From positions 434,001-498,000 of the forward strand of contig NZ_FOWP01000001.1 in NCBI RefSeq assembly GCF_900115475.1: DNA of 64,000 bases, read 5' to 3'. Under the pieces are notes generated by a model that saw only the letters and a list, made by a program, of their open reading frames with translations, was not told where the DNA came from and did not search any database. The position numbers and the translations under genes are program-made. Below are positions 39,660 through 50,608 of this stretch, in pieces. This DNA is from Ectopseudomonas composti. Lineage in GTDB: Bacteria; Pseudomonadota; Gammaproteobacteria; Pseudomonadales; Pseudomonadaceae. Each line of letters begins with the position of its first letter. The first letter of the stretch is position 1.

Positions 39660-40825
39660 CGGCCCTCCCGGGTACGCAGGTTACGCTGCGACAGATCGCT
39701 GCTCAGCGGCACCGCCGGATCACGCGCTGTCGAATTGCTGCTGTTGGCAGAGCTGGAGGAAGAGGAACCGCCACGGCTGTCGATCATTTTGTCCAGCGGC
39801 AGATAGAGCAGGTTGTTCTGCCCCTTGTCGCCAGTGACCAGAACCTTGCTGGTATTGCTCATCAGCTCCTGCATGGTGTCCAGATACAGACGCTCGCGAG
39901 TGACTTCCGGTGCCTTGCGGTACTCGGTCACCAGCTTGGTGAAACGGTCAGCCTCACCCTGAGCACGAGCGATGACTTCGTCACGATAACCATTGGCCTC
40001 CTCCAGCAGACGCTGAGCTTGACCACGCGCCTCCGGAATCACACCGTTGGCGTAGGACTCGGCCTGGTTCTTCTCACGCTGCTCGTCTTCACGGGCGCGG
40101 ATCACGTCATCGAAGGCTTCCTGAACTTCACGCGGCGCCGCAGCGCTCTGGATGTTCACCTGAGTGATGGTGATACCGGTGCGATAGTTGTCGAGGAAAC
40201 GCTGCAGACGCTCACGCACCTCGCTGGCCATCAGTTCACGACCTTCGGTCAGCACCTGATCCATCTCGGTAGAGCCCACGACGTGGCGCACGGCACTGTC
40301 GGTAGCGTGCTGCAGGCTGACTTCCGGCTGGTCGACGTTGAGTACGAAGTCCTGCAGGTTGCTCACGCGGTACTGCACGGTCAGCGGCACCTCGATGATG
40401 TTCTCGTCCTCGGTCAGCATGGCGCCCTGCTTGCTGTAAGCGCGCTCACGAGTCACGTTTTCCTGAAACTTGCGATCAATCGGCGGGAAGTAGATGTTCA
40501 GGCCGGGACCTACGGTTTCGTGGTATTTGCCGAAGCGCAGCACTACAGCCTGCTCCTGCTCGTCCACCACATAGATCGCACTGTAAAGCCAGACCACCGC
40601 CAGCAGGCCGAGGCCAACGAACAGCAGACCGAAGCCACCGCCACCACCGCTGCGCCCGCTATCGTCGTCACCACGTTTCTTACCGCCACCGAACAAGCCG
40701 TTGAGGCTTTCTTGCAGCTTGCGGAACGCTTCGTCGAGATCCGGCGGGCCCTGGCGTCCACCGCCTTTGCGGCCGCCCCAAGGGTCTTGATTGTTCGAGT
40801 TTCCACCCGGCTCATTCCAAGCCAT
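39656..40825 (-). CDS. hflK: Membrane protease regulator HflK (SPFH)
   Basis: This 389-residue protein has the Gly/Pro-rich cytoplasmic N-terminus typical of HflK (NEPGGNSNNQDPWGGRKGGG). A membrane helix (GLLFVGLGLLAVVWLYSAIYVV), an SPFH domain (VGPGLNIYFPPIDRKFQENV) and a Ser-rich tail follow. It is the partner of HflC in the FtsH-regulating complex. The ATG at 40825 has GGAGAA upstream. It lies 97 bases after hflX with a GC hairpin in between. Confidence 0.96.
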   Translation of the reverse strand: MAWNEPGGNSNNQDPWGGRKGGGRQGPPDLDEAFRKLQESLNGLFGGGKKRGDDDSGRSGGGGGFGLLFVGLGLLAVVWLYSAIYVVDEQEQAVVLRFGKYHETVGPGLNIYFPPIDRKFQENVTRERAYSKQGAMLTEDENIIEVPLTVQYRVSNLQDFVLNVDQPEVSLQHATDSAVRHVVGSTEMDQVLTEGRELMASEVRERLQRFLDNYRTGITITQVNIQSAAAPREVQEAFDDVIRAREDEQREKNQAESYANGVIPEARGQAQRLLEEANGYRDEVIARAQGEADRFTKLVTEYRKAPEVTRERLYLDTMQELMSNTSKVLVTGDKGQNNLLYLPLDKMIDSRGGSSSSSSANSSNSTARDPAVPLSSDLSQRNLRTREGR

Positions 40826-40851
40826 AGCGTTCTCCGTACTGATAAAGCAAA

Positions 40852-40870
40852 GGCGCGCCCACGGCGCGCC
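40852..40870 (-). terminator. GC hairpin between hflX and hflK
   Basis: GGCGCGCC arms (40852-40859, 40863-40870) with a 3-base loop are followed on the minus strand by TTTGCTTT. It may attenuate hflKC transcription from the hfq-hflX side. Confidence 0.5.
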
Positions 40871-40922
40871 GGCCAATGCTACCCAAAGCCCTATGGTGAC
40901 AGCAAAGCCACCGTCCCAGGCT

Positions 40923-42224
40923 TTATTGCAAAGTATGTTGCTCGATGAAGGTTTGAGGTTCCAAACCTTCGCGACTCACCAGGCGATTGAGCTCGACTCG
41001 CGGCAAACGTACCGCCAGCAGACTATGTCCCGACTCGTCATGCTCTTCGCTCTGCACCGCCCCCAGCGCGAAGAACTGCGCACGCAGTCGACCCAAACGC
41101 TGCGGCAGCTGCAGCGTGGCGACGAACAAATCTTCACCCAGCAGCTCTGCCACGGCTTGCCGCAGCAGCTCCAGACCACGCCCCTCGCGGGCCGAGAGCC
41201 AGACGCGAACCGGCTTACCGTCACCATCACGCTGGATCTGTGGTTCGACACCTTCCAACAAATCCAGCTTGTTGTACACCTCGAGCATCGGCAGCTCGCT
41301 CGCTCCGATTTCCTTGAGCACCGCCTGAACCTGCTCGATCTGCGCCATGCGCTCGGGCTCATGGGCATCGATCACGTGCAGCAATAGATCGGAATTGCTC
41401 GACTCTTCCAGCGTAGCGCGGAAGGCCTCGACCAGCTTGTGTGGCAGGTGGCGAATGAAGCCCACGGTATCGGCAAGGACGATCGGGCCAAGGTCGTCGA
41501 GCTCGAGCCGACGCAGAGTCGGATCGAGCGTGGCGAACAACTGGTCAGCCGCATAGACCTCGGAGGTCGTCAGGGCATTGAACAGCGTGGATTTGCCGGC
41601 GTTGGTGTAACCCACCAGCGAAACCGAAGGAATATCCGCACGTTTGCGCCCACGGCGCGCCTGCTCACGCTGACTGCGCACCTTCTCCAGCTTCTGCTTG
41701 ATCTGACGAATCCGCACGCGCAACAAACGGCGGTCGGTTTCCAGCTGGGTTTCACCAGGGCCGCGCAGACCGATACCACCCTTCTGCCGTTCAAGGTGAG
41801 TCCAGCCGCGAACCAGCCGCGTGCTCATGTGATCGAGCTGAGCCAGCTCGACCTGCAGTTTGCCTTCATGGGTACGCGCGCGCTGGGCGAAGATATCGAG
41901 GATCAGTCCGGTGCGATCGAGCACACGGCATTCAAAGGCGCGCTCAAGGTTGCGCTCCTGGCTGGGTGTCAGGGTGTGGTTGAAGATGACCAGATCGGCC
42001 TCGATGGCCTTGACCTGGTCGCGCAGCTCCTCGACCTTGCCGCTGCCGATAAGGAACTTGGCAGTCAGGCGACTGCTGGGCACGCGAAAGAAAGCGACCA
42101 TGTCAGCGCCTGCCGACATGGCCAATTCTTGGAACTCCTGGGGATCTTCGCTCGCCTCGGAGTCTTGGCCTTCCAGATGAACCAGGATGGCCCGCTCACC
42201 GCCCTCATGACGCTCGAAGAACAA
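40923..42224 (-). CDS. hflX: Ribosome-associated GTPase HflX
   Basis: This 433-residue GTPase splits or rescues stalled 70S ribosomes. The N-terminal HflX domain (FNHTLTPSQERNLERAF, LVRGWTHLERQKGGIGLRGPGETQLE) precedes the G domain with G1 VGYTNAGKSTLFNAL, G3 DTVGFIRHLPHKL and G4 NKLD. It is 12 bases after hfq, in the conserved superoperon. Confidence 0.96.
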   Translation of the reverse strand: MFFERHEGGERAILVHLEGQDSEASEDPQEFQELAMSAGADMVAFFRVPSSRLTAKFLIGSGKVEELRDQVKAIEADLVIFNHTLTPSQERNLERAFECRVLDRTGLILDIFAQRARTHEGKLQVELAQLDHMSTRLVRGWTHLERQKGGIGLRGPGETQLETDRRLLRVRIRQIKQKLEKVRSQREQARRGRKRADIPSVSLVGYTNAGKSTLFNALTTSEVYAADQLFATLDPTLRRLELDDLGPIVLADTVGFIRHLPHKLVEAFRATLEESSNSDLLLHVIDAHEPERMAQIEQVQAVLKEIGASELPMLEVYNKLDLLEGVEPQIQRDGDGKPVRVWLSAREGRGLELLRQAVAELLGEDLFVATLQLPQRLGRLRAQFFALGAVQSEEHDESGHSLLAVRLPRVELNRLVSREGLEPQTFIEQHTLQ

Positions 42225-42236
42225 TGCGACCCCCTA

Positions 42237-42518
<282 letters not shown>

Positions 42519-42597
42519 TCAATTCAATAATTTTAGGTAAGTAAACAATGGCTTCAGACCGCCTCACCCCCAAGGATAGACGGCCAGCGGCAAGGTC

Positions 42598-43569
42598 TCA
42601 TTTCAATATGGAGACGCTTTCCAGGTATTTCAAGGCGCGAGACAGATTGTCGCAGGCCAGGCTATCCAGCCACTGCAAACCGTCCCAGCCGCGTAGCCAG
42701 GTGAACTGACGCTTGGCCAATTGCCGAGTGGCGATAATGCCGCGCTCGACCATCTCGTCCCGGGACAGCTCGCCATCAAGGTATTCCCATACCTGGCGAT
42801 AACCTACCGCCCGTATAGACGGTAATCCCGCGTGCAAGTCACTTCGTCTACGCAAGGCTTCGACCTCTTCCACGAAACCCTGTTCCAACATCGCCCGAAA
42901 TCGTTGAGCGATGCGGTCATGCAGAACCTGACGCTGCGCTGGTGCGATAGCAAGCTGAACAACAGTATAGGGTAATTGCCAGGCGCCCGATGTGCCCGTA
43001 TCGGGATTTCCTGCAGCCTGCCGCCGGCGATGCTCGGTCATGCTCAGGCCACTTGCGCGATAGACCTCCAGCGCTCGGGTCAGACGCTGCGGATCATTGG
43101 GATGGATGCGCGCCGCAGACTCCGGATCGACTGCAGCCAACTCCCGATGCAGCACCTCCCAACCCTCGGTCGCCGCTCGCGCTTCCAGCTCGGCGCGGAT
43201 GACTGGATCAGCACTGGGCATATCGGCCAAGCCTTCCAGCAGGGCCTTGTAATACAGCATGGTGCCACCGACCAGCAGCGGAATACGCCCACGTGCCGTG
43301 CTTTCGGCCATGGCAGCCAGCGCGTCGGCGCGAAACTCCGCAGCCGAATAGCTTTCGGCCGGATCACGAATGTCGATCAGTGCGTGAGGAAACGCCTCAA
43401 GCACGCTGCGCTCCGGCTTGGCCGTGCCGATATCCATGCCACGATAGACCAGCGCTGAATCGACGCTGATCAGGTCGCAAGGCAACACGCGGGCGAGTTC
43501 CAGCGCCAGATCGGTCTTACCGGCGGCGGTCGGCCCCATCAGGAAGATGGCCGGTGGCAATTGAGCCAT
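42598..43569 (-). CDS. miaA: tRNA dimethylallyltransferase
   Basis: This 323-residue enzyme adds a dimethylallyl group to A37 of tRNAs reading UNN codons. The P-loop is [18 protein letters not shown], the following region is [18 protein letters not shown], and the substrate segment is [11 protein letters not shown]. The start overlaps the mutL stop by one base (TGATG), implying coupling. A 100-base gap with likely hfq promoter follows. Confidence 0.96.
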   Translation of the reverse strand: MAQLPPAIFLMGPTAAGKTDLALELARVLPCDLISVDSALVYRGMDIGTAKPERSVLEAFPHALIDIRDPAESYSAAEFRADALAAMAESTARGRIPLLVGGTMLYYKALLEGLADMPSADPVIRAELEARAATEGWEVLHRELAAVDPESAARIHPNDPQRLTRALEVYRASGLSMTEHRRRQAAGNPDTGTSGAWQLPYTVVQLAIAPAQRQVLHDRIAQRFRAMLEQGFVEEVEALRRRSDLHAGLPSIRAVGYRQVWEYLDGELSRDEMVERGIIATRQLAKRQFTWLRGWDGLQWLDSLACDNLSRALKYLESVSILK

Positions 43570-45449
43570 CAGCGGCCCCGCAGGAACAGTTTGTCGAGGT
43601 CGTCCATGCCCAGCTGCGTCCAGGTCGGACGGCCATGGTTGCACTGCCCGCTGCGCTCGGTCTGCTCCATGTCACGCAGCAGGCCGTTCATCTCAGGAAG
43701 GGTCAGACGCCGATTGGCGCGCACCGCACCATGGCAAGCCATGGTTGCCAGCAACTCGTTGAGATGCGCCTGGATACGGTCGCTGGTGCCGTACTCCAGC
43801 AGATCAGCCAGCACATCACGCACCAGCTGGGTAGCTTCGGCCTGTTTGAGCAGCGCCGGAATCTGTCGAATCGCTACCGTTTCTTCACCCAGGCGCTGCA
43901 ATTCAAAGCCCAGACGCTGAAACCACTCGCCATGTTCCTCGGCGCAATCTGCTTCACGCTGACTGAGGGCGATGGACTCGGGCACCAGTAGCGGCTGGCC
44001 ACGCAGTCCTTCACTGGCCATGGCGTGCTTCAGTCGCTCGTAGGTGATGCGTTCGTGAGCCGCGTGCATATCCACCACCACCATGCCCTGGGCATTCTCG
44101 GCAAGGATATAGACACCCTTGAGCTGCGCCACGGCGTAACCGAGCGGCGGAATGTCGCCCTGCTCCTGCGGCATGGGCTGAGCCTGGGCCGCCGGTAATG
44201 GCGAAAAATACTCGCGATACGCCGCCTGAGCCTCGCCAGCCGATACACCGGGGCTACTGGCTGGCTGCTGGTACCCGGCGCCACTGCCACGCCAGGCCGG
44301 CTGAACGCTGGAGGCGGGCATTTCAAGAATGCTGGCGGCCAGGCCCATCTCGCCCTGCGGGCCGAACTCCCCGGCAGCCAGGCCGGTCGGGCGCACCATA
44401 TGCGATACGGCGGCCGGAGCGGCCACCTGATCCTCTGGGCGGACATCAGCCAGCGCACGATGCAGCGTGCCGTAGAGGAAGTCGTGGACCATCCGACTTT
44501 CACGGAAGCGCACTTCGTGCTTGGTCGGGTGCACGTTGACGTCCACCGTCGCCGGATCGATCTCCAGAAACAGCACGAAAGCAGGATGGCGACCGTTGAA
44601 CAGCACGTCGCGAAAGGCCTGGCGCACCGCATGAGCCACCAGTTTGTCGCGCACCATGCGCCCATTGACATAGAAATACTGCAGATCCGCCTGGCTGCGG
44701 GAGAACGTCGGCAAGCCGACCCAACCCCACAAACGCAGACCGCCGCGCTCAATCTCGATTGGCAGCGCCTGCTCAAGGAAGGCCGACCCACAAACCGAGG
44801 CGACACGACGCGCGCGGCTCATCTCGTCACCGGCCTCGTGCAGGCTGAGCACGGTTTTGCCGTTATGACGCAGATGGAAGCCGACATCGAAGCGCGCCAG
44901 CGCCAGGCGCTTGATCACTTCCTGCAGGTGGTCGAATTCGGTTTTCTCGGCGCGCAGGAATTTGCGCCGCGCCGGGGTATTGAAGAATAGGTCACGCACT
45001 TCCACCGAGGTGCCCACCGGGTGCGCAGCAGGCTGCACCCGTGGCTCCATGTCGCGCCCTTCGGTTTCAACCTGCCAGGCCTGATCGGCATCGGCGGTAC
45101 GCGAGGTCAGGGTCAGGCGTGATACCGAACTGATCGACGCCAGCGCCTCGCCACGAAAACCCATGCTGAGCACGGCTTCGAGGTCTTCGAGCTCACGAAT
45201 CTTGCTAGTGGCGTGGCGCGCCAGTGCCAGGGGCAGGTCGTCCGGTGCGATACCGCCACCATCATCGCGCACTTTGAGCAGCTTGACGCCGCCTTGCTCG
45301 ACTTCGACATCGATACGCCGGGCACCTGAGTCCAGACTGTTCTCCAGCAGCTCCTTGGCTACCGACGCCGGGCGCTCGACCACCTCGCCCGCAGCGATCT
45401 GGTTGGCCAGGCGCGGGCTGAGCAAATGAATACGGGACATGTCACTCAC
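43569..45449 (-). CDS. mutL: DNA mismatch repair protein MutL
   Basis: This 626-residue protein has the GHL ATPase motifs [20 protein letters not shown] and [13 protein letters not shown], and a C-terminal dimerisation domain with [12 protein letters not shown]. The last matches the endonuclease pattern DxHAxxExxxxE, so this MutL is probably a nicking enzyme, as in pseudomonads without MutH. GTG at 45449 overlaps the amiB stop by one base and gives the same N-terminal length as the P. aeruginosa protein as I recall it; ATG at 45440 is the alternative. Confidence 0.96.
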   Translation of the reverse strand: MSDMSRIHLLSPRLANQIAAGEVVERPASVAKELLENSLDSGARRIDVEVEQGGVKLLKVRDDGGGIAPDDLPLALARHATSKIRELEDLEAVLSMGFRGEALASISSVSRLTLTSRTADADQAWQVETEGRDMEPRVQPAAHPVGTSVEVRDLFFNTPARRKFLRAEKTEFDHLQEVIKRLALARFDVGFHLRHNGKTVLSLHEAGDEMSRARRVASVCGSAFLEQALPIEIERGGLRLWGWVGLPTFSRSQADLQYFYVNGRMVRDKLVAHAVRQAFRDVLFNGRHPAFVLFLEIDPATVDVNVHPTKHEVRFRESRMVHDFLYGTLHRALADVRPEDQVAAPAAVSHMVRPTGLAAGEFGPQGEMGLAASILEMPASSVQPAWRGSGAGYQQPASSPGVSAGEAQAAYREYFSPLPAAQAQPMPQEQGDIPPLGYAVAQLKGVYILAENAQGMVVVDMHAAHERITYERLKHAMASEGLRGQPLLVPESIALSQREADCAEEHGEWFQRLGFELQRLGEETVAIRQIPALLKQAEATQLVRDVLADLLEYGTSDRIQAHLNELLATMACHGAVRANRRLTLPEMNGLLRDMEQTERSGQCNHGRPTWTQLGMDDLDKLFLRGR

Positions 45450-46876
45450 TACTGGGCCGCCAGCGCTGTGGCGGGTATATGCAATGTCTGGCCGACCTTG
45501 ATCACGTCGCCATTGAGCTTATTAGCGCTGCGCAGCGACGCCAGGCTGATCTGGTAACGCTGGGCGATCAGCGCCAGGCTCTCGCCACGCGCCACAACGT
45601 GCTCACGCGGGCCAGCAGCGATCTTGCCTTCATCACGCAGCCAGGCGACGTAAGTACCGGGCGGCGGATTTTCGTGGAAGAACTGCTTGACCCCGGAAGT
45701 GATCGAACGCGCCAGCGCCTGCTGATGATTGGCGGTGTGCAACTTCTTCGCTTCGTTGGGGTTGGAGATGAAGCCGGTCTCCACCAGGATCGAGGGAATA
45801 TCCGGCGATTTCAGCACCATGAAGCCCGCCTGCTCGACGCGACGCTTGTGCAGCGGGGTAATACCACCCATGTTCGACAGCACCTTCTGACCGACGTTGA
45901 GGCTGGAGGAGAGCGACGCGGTCATCGACAGGTCCAGCAACACGCCAGCGAGCATCTTGTCCTTGTCGTCGAGGCTGACGTTGCCAGCCCCGCCGATCAG
46001 GTCGGACTGGTTCTCGGCGTCGGCCAGCCAGCGCGCGGTCTCGGAGGTAGCGCCGCGTTCGGACAGGGCATAGACCGAAGCACCGAATGCCGAGGAGCGC
46101 GGCGCGGCATCGGCATGAATGGACACGAACAGGTCGGCGCCTTTCTTGCGCGCGATCTCGGTACGCTTGCGCAGCGGAATGAAGTAGTCGCCGGTACGCA
46201 CCAGTTCACCACGGAAGCCTTTCTCGGCGTTGATCTGCCGCTGCAGCTCCTTGGCGATGGCCAGGGTCACGTTCTTTTCATACTGGCCCTTGACCGGCGA
46301 CAGCGCGCCAGGGTCCTCGCCACCATGGCCGGCATCGATGGCGACGACGATGTCGCGCTTGCCATTGGGCACGGGTGTCAGCTTGGGCGGAGGCTGGGTC
46401 GGAGTAACCGGCACCGGCGGCGCACTAGCGGCAACGCTGGGCGCCTGAGTGGCGGGCGGCGCACTGCCCTGATCAAACAGATCGACGACCAGGCGATGGC
46501 CGTACTGCTGATTCGGCGCTAGGGTGAAGCTCTTCGGTGAGACAGGCGCGGAAAGGTCGATGACCACGCGCAGGTCATCAGCGCTACGCTGAGCCGAGCG
46601 CACACCAGTAATCGGGGTGTTGGCGAGGGAAAGCTGCTCGAGATTGGTGGCTAACTTGGCGCCACTGACGTCGATAACGATGCGATCAGGCGCGGCCAGG
46701 GTGAACACGCTGTGCTGCACCGGGCCGGACAGATCGAAGACCAGACGGGTATTGTCAGGAGCACGCCACAGGCGCACACCACGTACATCGGAGGCAGCAA
46801 ACGCCTCGGCGGCCAGGGCCGCCAACAATACCCCAACAGCGGTAACCAGCGCGCCTATGCGCATAACCAACCCCAT
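45449..46876 (-). CDS. amiB: N-acetylmuramoyl-L-alanine amidase with AMIN and LysM domains
   Basis: This 475-residue periplasmic enzyme cleaves the septal peptidoglycan amide bond during cell separation. It has a signal peptide ([21 protein letters not shown]) and an AMIN domain ([19 protein letters not shown]). After a Pro-rich linker comes the zinc amidase domain ([17 protein letters not shown] with the first zinc His, and VSIHADA and [10 protein letters not shown]). A C-terminal LysM repeat ([18 protein letters not shown]) ends it. It lies ten bases after tsaE and one base before mutL. Confidence 0.95.
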   Translation of the reverse strand: MGLVMRIGALVTAVGVLLAALAAEAFAASDVRGVRLWRAPDNTRLVFDLSGPVQHSVFTLAAPDRIVIDVSGAKLATNLEQLSLANTPITGVRSAQRSADDLRVVIDLSAPVSPKSFTLAPNQQYGHRLVVDLFDQGSAPPATQAPSVAASAPPVPVTPTQPPPKLTPVPNGKRDIVVAIDAGHGGEDPGALSPVKGQYEKNVTLAIAKELQRQINAEKGFRGELVRTGDYFIPLRKRTEIARKKGADLFVSIHADAAPRSSAFGASVYALSERGATSETARWLADAENQSDLIGGAGNVSLDDKDKMLAGVLLDLSMTASLSSSLNVGQKVLSNMGGITPLHKRRVEQAGFMVLKSPDIPSILVETGFISNPNEAKKLHTANHQQALARSITSGVKQFFHENPPPGTYVAWLRDEGKIAAGPREHVVARGESLALIAQRYQISLASLRSANKLNGDVIKVGQTLHIPATALAAQ

Positions 46877-46886
46877 CGCTTCTTAT

Positions 46887-47360
46887 TCATTCCTTGCTGC
46901 TCAGAGCCTTGCACCAGGCCTCCCCTCGAGCCCCATGCCCCTGCAGCAATAGCGAACGGCCGCTCGCTTGGGGGCTAATGGTAATGTCCAGGTCGGGCTT
47001 TGGCAAAACGCCCGCGCCACGCTGCGGCCATTCGATCAGGCACAAAGCGTCACCTTCGAAGTAATCGCGGATACCGAGAAACTCCAGTTCCTCCGGGTCA
47101 ACCAGGCGATAGAGGTCGAAATGAAAGGCGCGCACATCACCGATTTCGTAGGGCTCGACCAGGGTAAAGGTCGGGCTCTTGACCGCACCGACATGGCCCA
47201 GACCACGCAGAATGCCGCGGGAAAGGGTGGTTTTGCCGGCGCCCAGGTCGCCATGCAGATAAATGATGCCGACGCCGTCACTGACTTCAGCGATCCGCGC
47301 ACCCAAGGCCAGCATCACTGCCTCGTCAGCCGCTTCGAACTTCACTTCACACAAGGGCAC
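46887..47360 (-). CDS. tsaE: tRNA threonylcarbamoyladenosine synthesis ATPase TsaE
   Basis: This 157-residue protein contains the Walker A motif [17 protein letters not shown] and the family segment [13 protein letters not shown]. The ending of the core is LIEWPQRG. It is the ATPase of the TsaBDE complex that makes t6A37 in ANN-decoding tRNAs. It overlaps nnrD by 19 bases, so the two are coupled. Confidence 0.95.
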   Translation of the reverse strand: MPLCEVKFEAADEAVMLALGARIAEVSDGVGIIYLHGDLGAGKTTLSRGILRGLGHVGAVKSPTFTLVEPYEIGDVRAFHFDLYRLVDPEELEFLGIRDYFEGDALCLIEWPQRGAGVLPKPDLDITISPQASGRSLLLQGHGARGEAWCKALSSKE

Positions 47361-48841
47361 AACTCCTCCAATAACTGACGAATGGTGCCGGGTAGATCAC
47401 CAGCAGCCAACCCACGCCCCTGCGCGGCGAGCACCTCGCCAGCTCGCGCATGCAGCCATACCGCCAGGCAGGCAGCATCGTATGCCGCCATTCCTTGCGC
47501 CAGCAGCGCCCCGATCAAGCCCGCCAAGACATCACCCAAACCCGCCCCGGCCATCGCCGGGTGACCACGATCACACAACGCAAGGCGCCCGTCCGGCGCT
47601 GCAATCAAACTGCCGGCGCCCTTGAGGACGACTACCAGCCCGAAGCGCTGCGCCAGGACTCGCGCCGCAGCCGGCCTATCAGCCTGAAGCTCGGCGGTCT
47701 CGACGCCGAGCAAGCGCGCGGCTTCACCGGGATGAGGGGTCAGCACGCCCTGGCGCGGCCCTGCGACCTGGCCAGCAGCCAGAAGATTCAGTGCATCAGC
47801 ATCCCAGACCTGTGGCACCTCGAGAGTGCAGACGCCTGACAACAGGCTGCGCGACCAAGCCCCCTGCCCCAGGCCAGGGCCTACTACGCAGACATCGGCA
47901 CGCTCGATCAGTGCCACCAGCTGATTGGCCGAGGCCACCGCAGCGCACATGATCTCAGGCCGCCGCATCAGTGCTGCAGCGACATGTTCGGCTCGCGTCG
48001 CCAGAGACACCAGCCCGGCGCCAGCACGCAGTGCGCTGTCGGCACACAACAGCGCCGCGCCGCCCATACCCAGGTCGCCACCGACCACCAGCAGGTGGCC
48101 AAACTGGCCCTTGTGCGCCACCGGCGAACGCGCGGCCAGACGCGGCAGATTGGCCGGATCGAGACGCCAAGCTTCGCTGGCAGCGCCAGCCAATAGCTGA
48201 GCATCACCCTGCAGATCGTCGAACTGCAGCTCACCGCACAACTCCGGGCCGACGCCCGTCAGCAGGCCGAGCTTGAGAGCGATGAAGGTCACGGTCAGAT
48301 CGGCGCGTACCGCCACACCCAGGCGTGCGCCGCTGTCAGCGTGCAAACCAGAGGGGATATCCACGGCGAGTACCGGCAGTGCGCTCTGATTGAGCATGCG
48401 GATCGCCTGGGCATACGGTTCCCGCACGGCACCCGCCAGGCCCGTACCGAGCAACGCATCGACCACGACCCCAGCCAAGGGGGCGCACTCGCTCCACGGC
48501 AGAATCGCCACACCGGCATTCCTGGCCTCGGCGCAAGCCTGGGCAGCGTCACCACTCAGCGCTGCCGAATCACCCACCGCCAGCACCCGCACGCGCCAGC
48601 CAGCGCGCTGCGCCAGGGCTGCGATCAGATAACCATCACCGGCATTGTTGCCACGCCCAGCCAGCACCGTAATTTCCCCAGCATCCGGCCAGCGCCTACG
48701 CAGGGCGCGCCAAGCCGCATGGGCAGCGCGCTGCATCAACGCGAAACCAGGCGTGCCAGCTGCGATCAGCTGCGCGTCCAGCGTTCGCACCTGCTCGGCA
48801 CTGTGCAGGCTCAAGGGTAAAGAGGCAGAAAGTGGATGCAT
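47342..48841 (-). CDS. nnrD: Bifunctional NAD(P)HX epimerase/dehydratase
   Basis: This 499-residue protein repairs hydrated NAD(P)H. The N-terminal YjeF-type epimerase half has [19 protein letters not shown] and [12 protein letters not shown]. The C-terminal ADP-dependent dehydratase half has [33 protein letters not shown] and a [19 protein letters not shown] core. The ATG at 48841 is used; the open frame extends another 214 codons upstream across the divergent queG gene and is spurious. It is the first gene of the tsaE-amiB-mutL run. Confidence 0.94.
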   Translation of the reverse strand: MHPLSASLPLSLHSAEQVRTLDAQLIAAGTPGFALMQRAAHAAWRALRRRWPDAGEITVLAGRGNNAGDGYLIAALAQRAGWRVRVLAVGDSAALSGDAAQACAEARNAGVAILPWSECAPLAGVVVDALLGTGLAGAVREPYAQAIRMLNQSALPVLAVDIPSGLHADSGARLGVAVRADLTVTFIALKLGLLTGVGPELCGELQFDDLQGDAQLLAGAASEAWRLDPANLPRLAARSPVAHKGQFGHLLVVGGDLGMGGAALLCADSALRAGAGLVSLATRAEHVAAALMRRPEIMCAAVASANQLVALIERADVCVVGPGLGQGAWSRSLLSGVCTLEVPQVWDADALNLLAAGQVAGPRQGVLTPHPGEAARLLGVETAELQADRPAAARVLAQRFGLVVVLKGAGSLIAAPDGRLALCDRGHPAMAGAGLGDVLAGLIGALLAQGMAAYDAACLAVWLHARAGEVLAAQGRGLAAGDLPGTIRQLLEELCPCVK

Positions 48842-48901
48842 GACTCGCTCACGACGGATGTCTGGCAGAATTATACCCACGTCCATCGCCTGCGCCCGCC
48901 C

Positions 48902-49966
48902 ATGTCCGATCAAACCCTCGACCTCAACGCCCTCGCCCTGTCCATCAAGGACTGGGGGCGTGAGCTGGGCTTTCAGCAGGTCGGCATCACCGATGTCGAG
49001 CTGGGCGAGCACGAGGCGCACTTGCAACGTTGGCTCGACGCCGGCTACCAGGGCGAAATGGACTACATGGCCGCTCACGGCAGCAAACGCTCGCACCCCG
49101 ATGAGCTGGTGCCCGGCACCCTGCGCGTGGTGTCCCTGCGCATGGATTACCTGCCCGGTGATACGCAGATGGCCCAGCGCCTGAAGGAGCCAGAACAGGC
49201 CTACGTGTCGCGTTATGCCCTGGGCCGCGACTACCACAAGCTGATCCGCAAGCGCCTGCAGCAGTTGGCCGAACGCATCCAGCAGCAGATCGGCCCGTTC
49301 GGCTACCGCGCCTTCGTCGACAGCGCTCCGGTGCTGGAAAAGGCCATCGCCGAAAAGGCAGGCCTCGGCTGGATCGGCAAGAACACCCTGGTGCTCAACC
49401 GCAAGGCGGGCAGCTATTTCTTTCTCGGCGAACTGTTCGTCGACTTGCCCCTGCCGGTGGACGCCGCGCATGCCAGCGAACATTGCGGACGCTGCAGCGC
49501 GTGCATGGACATCTGCCCCACGGCAGCCTTCGCCGGCCCTTATGTGCTGGATGCCCGGCGCTGCATCTCCTACCTGACCATCGAGCTGAAAGGCTCGATC
49601 CCAGTAGAGTTACGCGCGCCCATCGGCAACCGGGTGTTCGGCTGTGATGACTGCCAGATCGTCTGCCCCTGGAATCGCTTTGCCCGTCCTACCGAGCAGG
49701 GCGACTTTCAGCCACGCCATGGTTTGGACAACAGCGGCCTGGCCGAACTGTTCCTGTGGACGGAAGAGGAGTTTCTCAGCCGAACCGAGGGTTCGCCGCT
49801 GCGCCGCGCCGGCTACGAGCGCTGGCTGCGTAACCTGGCAGTCGGCCTGGGCAATGCGCCTTCGACCATTCCGGTGCTGCTGGCCCTGCAAGCGCGCCGC
49901 GAGCACCCGTCGGAACTGGTGCGCGAACATGTCGAGTGGGCGCTGGAGCGACACGGCGCCTTGTAG
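48902..49966 (+). CDS. queG: Epoxyqueuosine reductase
   Basis: This 354-residue cobalamin-dependent enzyme makes the last step of queuosine synthesis in tRNA. It has two ferredoxin-type cluster motifs, CGRCSACMDICPTAAF and CDDCQIVCPWN, and the conserved segment LGWIGKNTLVLN. The start at 48902 is chosen because it gives MSDQTLDLN, while the upstream ATG at 48836 would overlap nnrD. Divergent from nnrD. Its stop codon lies inside the palindrome at 49963-50022. Confidence 0.95.
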   Translation: MSDQTLDLNALALSIKDWGRELGFQQVGITDVELGEHEAHLQRWLDAGYQGEMDYMAAHGSKRSHPDELVPGTLRVVSLRMDYLPGDTQMAQRLKEPEQAYVSRYALGRDYHKLIRKRLQQLAERIQQQIGPFGYRAFVDSAPVLEKAIAEKAGLGWIGKNTLVLNRKAGSYFFLGELFVDLPLPVDAAHASEHCGRCSACMDICPTAAFAGPYVLDARRCISYLTIELKGSIPVELRAPIGNRVFGCDDCQIVCPWNRFARPTEQGDFQPRHGLDNSGLAELFLWTEEEFLSRTEGSPLRRAGYERWLRNLAVGLGNAPSTIPVLLALQARREHPSELVREHVEWALERHGAL

Positions 49967-50022
49967 CCCGAATGAAACCCGGGAGTAGCGCCACCTGTTT
50001 CCCCGGATTGCATCCGAGCTAC
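49963..50022. repeat. REP-like inverted repeat overlapping the queG stop
   Basis: GTAGCCCGAATGAAACCCGGG (split here at 49963-49983) and its imperfect inverted copy at 50002-50022 match at 17 of 21 positions. GTAGCCCGGATGCAATCCGGG-type units are common pseudomonad repeats. It lies between converging queG and orn. Confidence 0.7.
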
Positions 50023-50035
50023 GGTACTTTGCCTC

Positions 50036-50578
50036 TCAGACCTTGAGGAAGTGCTTACGGTAGTGGCGCAACTCGGCGATGGACTCGCGGATGTCGTCCA
50101 ACGCCTGGTGCGTGCCGGTTTTCTGGAAGCTGTCCTTGACCTCCGGCGCCCACATGCCAGCCAGAATTTTCAGGGTCGAGACATCCAGATAGCGGTAGTG
50201 AAAGTAGGCTTCCAGTGCCGGCATGTACTTGTAGAGGAAGCGGCGATCCTGGCCAATACTGTTGCCGCAGATCGGTGATTTGCCCTTCGGCACCCACTGT
50301 TCAAGAAAGACGATGGTCTGCGCTTCAGCCATGGCGCTGTCGATACGGCTCTCACGCACGCGCTGGGTCAGACCACTCTGACCATGGGTGCGGGTGTTCC
50401 ACTCGTCCATGCCGGCCAGGGTCTCGTCGCTCTGATGAATGGCGATCACCGGCCCCTCGGCGAGCACGTTCAGCTCGCTGTCGGTGACGATGGTGGCCAT
50501 CTCGATGATCACATCGCGCTCCGGCTCCAGGCCGGTCATTTCCAGGTCGATCCAGATCAGGTTATTGGGGTTTTGCAT
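50036..50578 (-). CDS. orn: Oligoribonuclease
   Basis: This 180-residue DEDDh exonuclease has [21 protein letters not shown] (first two acidic ligands in the DLE), [17 protein letters not shown] and [14 protein letters not shown]. It degrades 2-5 nt RNAs and pGpG, the linear product of c-di-GMP breakdown, which links it to the c-di-GMP genes in this window. It is a single gene with its own leader. Confidence 0.97.
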   Translation of the reverse strand: MQNPNNLIWIDLEMTGLEPERDVIIEMATIVTDSELNVLAEGPVIAIHQSDETLAGMDEWNTRTHGQSGLTQRVRESRIDSAMAEAQTIVFLEQWVPKGKSPICGNSIGQDRRFLYKYMPALEAYFHYRYLDVSTLKILAGMWAPEVKDSFQKTGTHQALDDIRESIAELRHYRKHFLKV

Positions 50579-50608
50579 GGTGGGGGCTCCTAGACTCAGG
50601 CGCCAAGT

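Noticed and set aside
48842..49483. Long N-terminal extension of nnrD
   Set aside because: It runs antisense through queG and is unconserved; MHPLSAS gives the expected start.
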